DNA of 62,028 bases from Methanobacteriota archaeon (lineage in GTDB: Archaea; Halobacteriota; Methanosarcinia; Methanosarcinales; Methanosarcinaceae): positions 1 to 62,028 of the forward strand of contig JASGVX010000131.1 in assembly GCA_030054735.1 (NCBI GenBank), read 5' to 3'. The translations under genes and the position numbers were made by a program. This document shows positions 59,654-62,028 of this stretch, one piece after another (within the stretch, counting starts at the first letter, position 1; every line of letters starts with the position of its first letter). Under the pieces are notes generated by a model. It did no database searches. It was not told the origin of the DNA and saw nothing but the letters and a program-made list of their open reading frames with translations.

Positions 59654-60337
59654 ATGCAGCCCATTATCCCTGAAGATGAACGTTCCAAAGAGCCTCTTGA
59701 CACAGAGAGAATAATACATCATCCTGATATGGTAAAAGCCAACGATTGGGTTATCAATAAATATGAAGCCCCTTTCAGGGAAGTATGTATTTTCGTTCCC
59801 TGTGCTAAGAGAAAGCCTTACCATGAAAGTCCATCCCATAAAAAATTTGACCGGATTATTTTTGGGATTTTAAAACCCGAGGATGTACACATAGTGACCT
59901 TTGGGACCTGTGGGATTGCTCCAAGGGAACTTGATACTCAGTATCCTTTCATGAACTATACTTTCATGATGGGTAAATGTAACGTGACAAAAATTAAAAG
60001 AGAATTTATAAAAATAGAAAGCGAAAGGATTGCCGCTTACCTTGAAAAAACAAGGGAAAACTACAGGCACAGGATAGCCTATTGTATTGGAGATTTCCGG
60101 ACTGCAATGGAAAAAGCCCTTGAAATGGTTGATGTAAAAGTGGATCTTGTCCCCAGGGAAGCTACAATTCAAAAGATGATTCAGCCTGATAAAAACTTCA
60201 TTTACAACAGCCTTTCATCCAGAGACTACCTTCAGGACTTCTCTGATGCGATTACCGATGCTTTCGGGCTTTCCAGAAGGGAAGTCGGCTTAAAGGAAGA
60301 CATTTCTGTGGACGATACCGACTGGTATGTTTTGTAA
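59654..60337 (+). CDS. DUF5591 domain protein (ArcS-like)
   Basis: A 227-aa protein with VPCAKRKPYHESPSHKKFDR near residues 49-68, the hallmark of DUF5591, the central domain of archaeosine synthase ArcS. CGIAPRELDTQYPF and HRIAYCIGDFRTAMEKALE are further family blocks. The TGT-like and PUA domains of true ArcS are absent, so a stand-alone accessory role in tRNA modification, or an unrelated one, is possible. Start ATG 59654. Confidence 0.75.
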   Translation: MQPIIPEDERSKEPLDTERIIHHPDMVKANDWVINKYEAPFREVCIFVPCAKRKPYHESPSHKKFDRIIFGILKPEDVHIVTFGTCGIAPRELDTQYPFMNYTFMMGKCNVTKIKREFIKIESERIAAYLEKTRENYRHRIAYCIGDFRTAMEKALEMVDVKVDLVPREATIQKMIQPDKNFIYNSLSSRDYLQDFSDAITDAFGLSRREVGLKEDISVDDTDWYVL

Positions 60338-60520
60338 TGTAATTCTATTTTGATGGACACAATCATCTAATTCTTACACAAAAGATTGAAGCACACAGGA
60401 CGTTAGAAGGGTAATCTATCATCAAATATAGTTTGGCAAAACTTTGAGTTCAATACTTTCACCCAGCTCAGCTACTCTTTTTAGCCTAATACTCTATATT
60501 TCATATTAAGGTTGGTTGAA

Positions 60521-60982
60521 ATGGATACATCCGATAAATATATCAAAATGTGCTCACTCGCGAAAGAAATTCAGAGGAAATGGGTATTCCAGTCCGGTGA
60601 TTTTGTTTATAACCCTGTTTTTGAAAAAGTTGAGATTTTACTCTGTCCCGGAAATGATTCTATTAATTATATATGGCTTCCGAGACAGGATCAACTGCAA
60701 GAAATCTGTATCGAATTTTATGTGCAGAGTATGAGGATATCTAAATTTGAAGCATTCTTAAAATTCTTGGAATGGTACTCTGGACGCCTTAGATATGCTT
60801 TCGAACATGGGCTCAAATATGGAAATGATTTCGTTGACTCGGGAGAAGAACTTTTGTTAAGCCGTTCAATGATAATGATGCACTGGAAAAAATGGGACGG
60901 GAAAAACTGGGTAAAGGCTCTGGATAAGTATGCGCCGAAGCTGCAGGAATCTTCATCTGGAAATTACGAAATAAAAGTATAA
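60521..60982 (+). CDS. Hypothetical protein, phage-like
   Basis: A 153-aa protein starting MDTSDKYIKMCSLAKEIQ. WLPRQDQLQE (about 50-59) and the opening motif resemble small proteins of bacterial phages and prophages, as I remember them. No membrane segment or signal. ATG 60521 follows AAGGTTGG; no other phage gene is nearby. It sits in the mobile-element-rich right end, so acquisition by transfer is likely. Confidence 0.55.
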   Translation: MDTSDKYIKMCSLAKEIQRKWVFQSGDFVYNPVFEKVEILLCPGNDSINYIWLPRQDQLQEICIEFYVQSMRISKFEAFLKFLEWYSGRLRYAFEHGLKYGNDFVDSGEELLLSRSMIMMHWKKWDGKNWVKALDKYAPKLQESSSGNYEIKV

Positions 60983-61028
60983 AGTGTTGAATGGATGGCT
61001 CGAGGGAGCTGCAAAAAATAGGATTACA

Positions 61029-61185
61029 GGTTGTCTCAAAACTCAAACCATTTCTACAATTGGATAATAAGAACCGTTAGCCTTAAAAACATGACTACTT
61101 AAAACAGAGAAATTTAGATCTGAATTAACCTTATAGTAGAAAATATTGACACAATTGTAGAATTAGCTTTAGTTTTGAGACGGCC
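61029..61185. mobile_element. MITE-like element with GGYYGTCTCAAAACT ends
   Basis: Left GGTTGTCTCAAAACT and right AGTTTTGAGACGGCC are inverted repeats with 13 of 15 matches. The interior is AT-rich. One copy only in the window. Confidence 0.7.
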
Positions 61186-61236
61186 TGATTAGATAATTAG
61201 CCGTTTTTAGAGATGAATTGTAATTGTAGGTAATTC

Positions 61237-61293
61237 TAGCGTGCCAATCGCTCTTCTCTTAAAGTTCTTCGTTTTTATGTGATTGGCATGCTA
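61237..61293. repeat. Short inverted repeat (57 bp)
   Basis: Left TAGCGTGCCAATCGC and right GTGATTGGCATGCTA pair with two mismatches around a 27-base centre. It could be a tiny MITE or a terminator-like hairpin. Confidence 0.55.
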
Positions 61294-61329
61294 CTATTAT
61301 ATGCACATTAATCATGGTGAAAGAAATAG

Positions 61330-61444
61330 AACTTACGCAGTTGAATTGAAAACCACGAGCGGAAGTGATTTAGCTGTATAAACTCAAATAATGCTGATGA
61401 GCCCGCATGTATCTGATTTTACATTTCAAGTGTGTAAGTCCTAA
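61330..61444. mobile_element. MITE-like element R6, copy 2
   Basis: Inverted relative to copy 1 at 8437-8552. Left GAACTTACGCAG, right GTGTGTAAGTCCTA. The left end has one base changed from AGGACTTACGCA. Confidence 0.8.
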
Positions 61445-61478
61445 AAATATTTTATATAAAAACAATTTAAAAACATTT

Positions 61479-61740
61479 TAATACATCCTATCCAAATTTT
61501 CACCTAAACGAGAATCGTCTTTGCAGTAGACGATACGCGTTTTGGTCGGATGTAGCTCAAGACCAAATTTAGTTAAACGCTTTTCCAACTCAGTCCACAG
61601 CTTTTCTGCCTCTTCTTTGCTTCGCAGTGTACAACTGCATCATCAGCGTAACGAGCAAAAGGCTTGTTACGATGATAAGTAGCCATCCAAATGTCAAAAA
61701 CATAATGTAGGAACAGATTAGCTAGTGTCTCACCAATATA
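61479..61740 (-). pseudogene. Group II intron reverse transcriptase fragment
   Basis: The minus strand reads LANLFLHYVFDIWMATYHRN, KPFARYADDAVVHC, a one-base frameshift near 61625, then RSKEEAEKLWTELEKRLTKF and GLELHPTKTRIVYC. YADD is the reverse transcriptase catalytic motif. About 85 residues of a 400-600 aa protein remain. The 5' side is cut at the boundary with the IS630 element; the 3' side ends in KDDSRLGENLDRMY and a stop. No intron RNA domain is visible. Confidence 0.85.
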
Positions 61741-62028
61741 AATTTAGTGCGTTTTTTATACATTAAATGATATATCATTTTTCATGGTGTTAATAAAACT
61801 TAAAGATGATGAGGAACAATACCTCCAGGACTTTGTCAAAAAGGGAGAGAAAAATGCTCGAGAACTGAAAAGAGCACTAATTCTGTTACTTGCAAACAAG
61901 AAAAAAAAGAATATCGAAATCGCTGAAATACTGAATGTTGGCAGGAATACTGTTGGTAGAATCAAGAAGAGATATTTGGAGGAAGGTCTTCAAAGCGCTC
62001 TCGAGGATAAACCAAGAACTGGTCAACC
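61741..62028 (+). mobile_element. IS630-family insertion sequence, left part
   Basis: The element seems to begin near 61735-61741, directly where the reverse transcriptase fragment stops, at AATATA, fitting the TA target preference of IS630. AATTTAGTGCGTTTTTTATA would be its left end. The right end is outside the window. Confidence 0.6.
61784..62028 (+). CDS. IS630-family transposase, N-terminal part (cut by window end)
   Basis: The first 81 codons of a transposase. MVLIKLKDDEEQYLQDFVKK, then a helix-turn-helix (NIEIAEILNVGRNTVGRIKK, RYLEEGLQSAL) and EDKPRTGQ, the usual N-terminal pattern of IS630 enzymes. The DDE catalytic domain would follow to the right. No frame disruption so far, so the element may be intact. 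Confidence 0.85.
   Translation, partial: MVLIKLKDDEEQYLQDFVKKGEKNARELKRALILLLANKKKKNIEIAEILNVGRNTVGRIKKRYLEEGLQSALEDKPRTGQ

Larger units (their letters stand above)
60983..61478. other. Cluster of small inverted-repeat elements
   Basis: Three elements in a row: 61029-61185, 61237-61293 and R6 copy 2 at 61330-61444. No coding sequence. Confidence 0.65.

Overview
The window looks like a piece of a Methanosarcina chromosome. The core genes are archaeal (TFB, Gar1, archaeal mevalonate enzymes, Rpo10/Rpo6, L18e/L13/S9/S2/S8e/L37e, LSm, ABCE1, Hel308). Methanogen-specific genes are present (methanogenesis marker 2, a DUF98 chorismate lyase, a NifB-type radical SAM protein). Several families point to Methanosarcinales, such as DUF1699 and DUF5611. 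Intergenic DNA is long, AT-rich and full of small dispersed repeats. The genus is an inference from protein families, not from a search.

Layout. 1-3.5 kb: 17-bp tandem repeat, AT-rich gene-free DNA, then RNase J and GGPP synthase. 3.7-9.3 kb: pyruvate phosphate dikinase (minus), gar1-tfb, a LysE-type exporter. 10.1-16.7 kb: a dense plus-strand block L18e-L13-S9-Rpo10-tRNA-Pro-Rpo6-S2-Memo-mevalonate kinase-isopentenyl phosphate kinase-IPP isomerase. 16.7-18 kb: mobile-element debris. 18-25 kb: DUF1699 protein, metallo-beta-lactamase protein, EMC6-like protein, ABCE1, Hel308. 25.6-31.3 kb: hisD, a DUF1699 relic plus an intact paralogue, trpB2, thiDN. 31.7-33.8 kb: LSm-L37e-purF. 33.8-36.4 kb: half a YjbQ gene, MATE pump, two regulators. 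37-49.4 kb: tRNA-Thr, DUF98 and DUF5611 proteins, marker 2, ferredoxin, NifB, phosphoesterase, DEAD-box helicase, Ca2+-type ATPase. 50-55.2 kb: iron-sulfur flavoprotein, DUF169 protein, S8e, Lrp regulator with an aminotransferase. 55.9-59.1 kb: a complete FecB-FecC/D-ATPase uptake operon. 59.2-62 kb: a decayed wHTH gene, a DUF5591 protein, a phage-like protein, small inverted-repeat elements, a broken reverse transcriptase and the start of an IS630 transposase.

How the genes fit together. The mevalonate kinase, isopentenyl phosphate kinase, IPP isomerase and GGPP synthase supply C20 isoprenoid for archaeal ether lipids. Their arrangement is unusual here: RNase J-GGPP synthase lies about 12 kb before mvk-ipk-idi rather than following idi. 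TFB, the two RNA polymerase subunits, LSm, Gar1, ABCE1 and the ribosomal proteins are housekeeping information-processing genes.

The most notable content lies between genes. There are at least eight families of short repeats or MITE-like elements, one of which appears to supply the stop codon of the IPP isomerase. There are also many gene relics too short or broken for ordinary annotation: IS21 IstA, DUF1699, a histidine kinase, a QueC-like N-terminus, YjbQ, a wHTH regulator and a group II intron reverse transcriptase. I found no CRISPR array and no clearly new multi-gene defence system.
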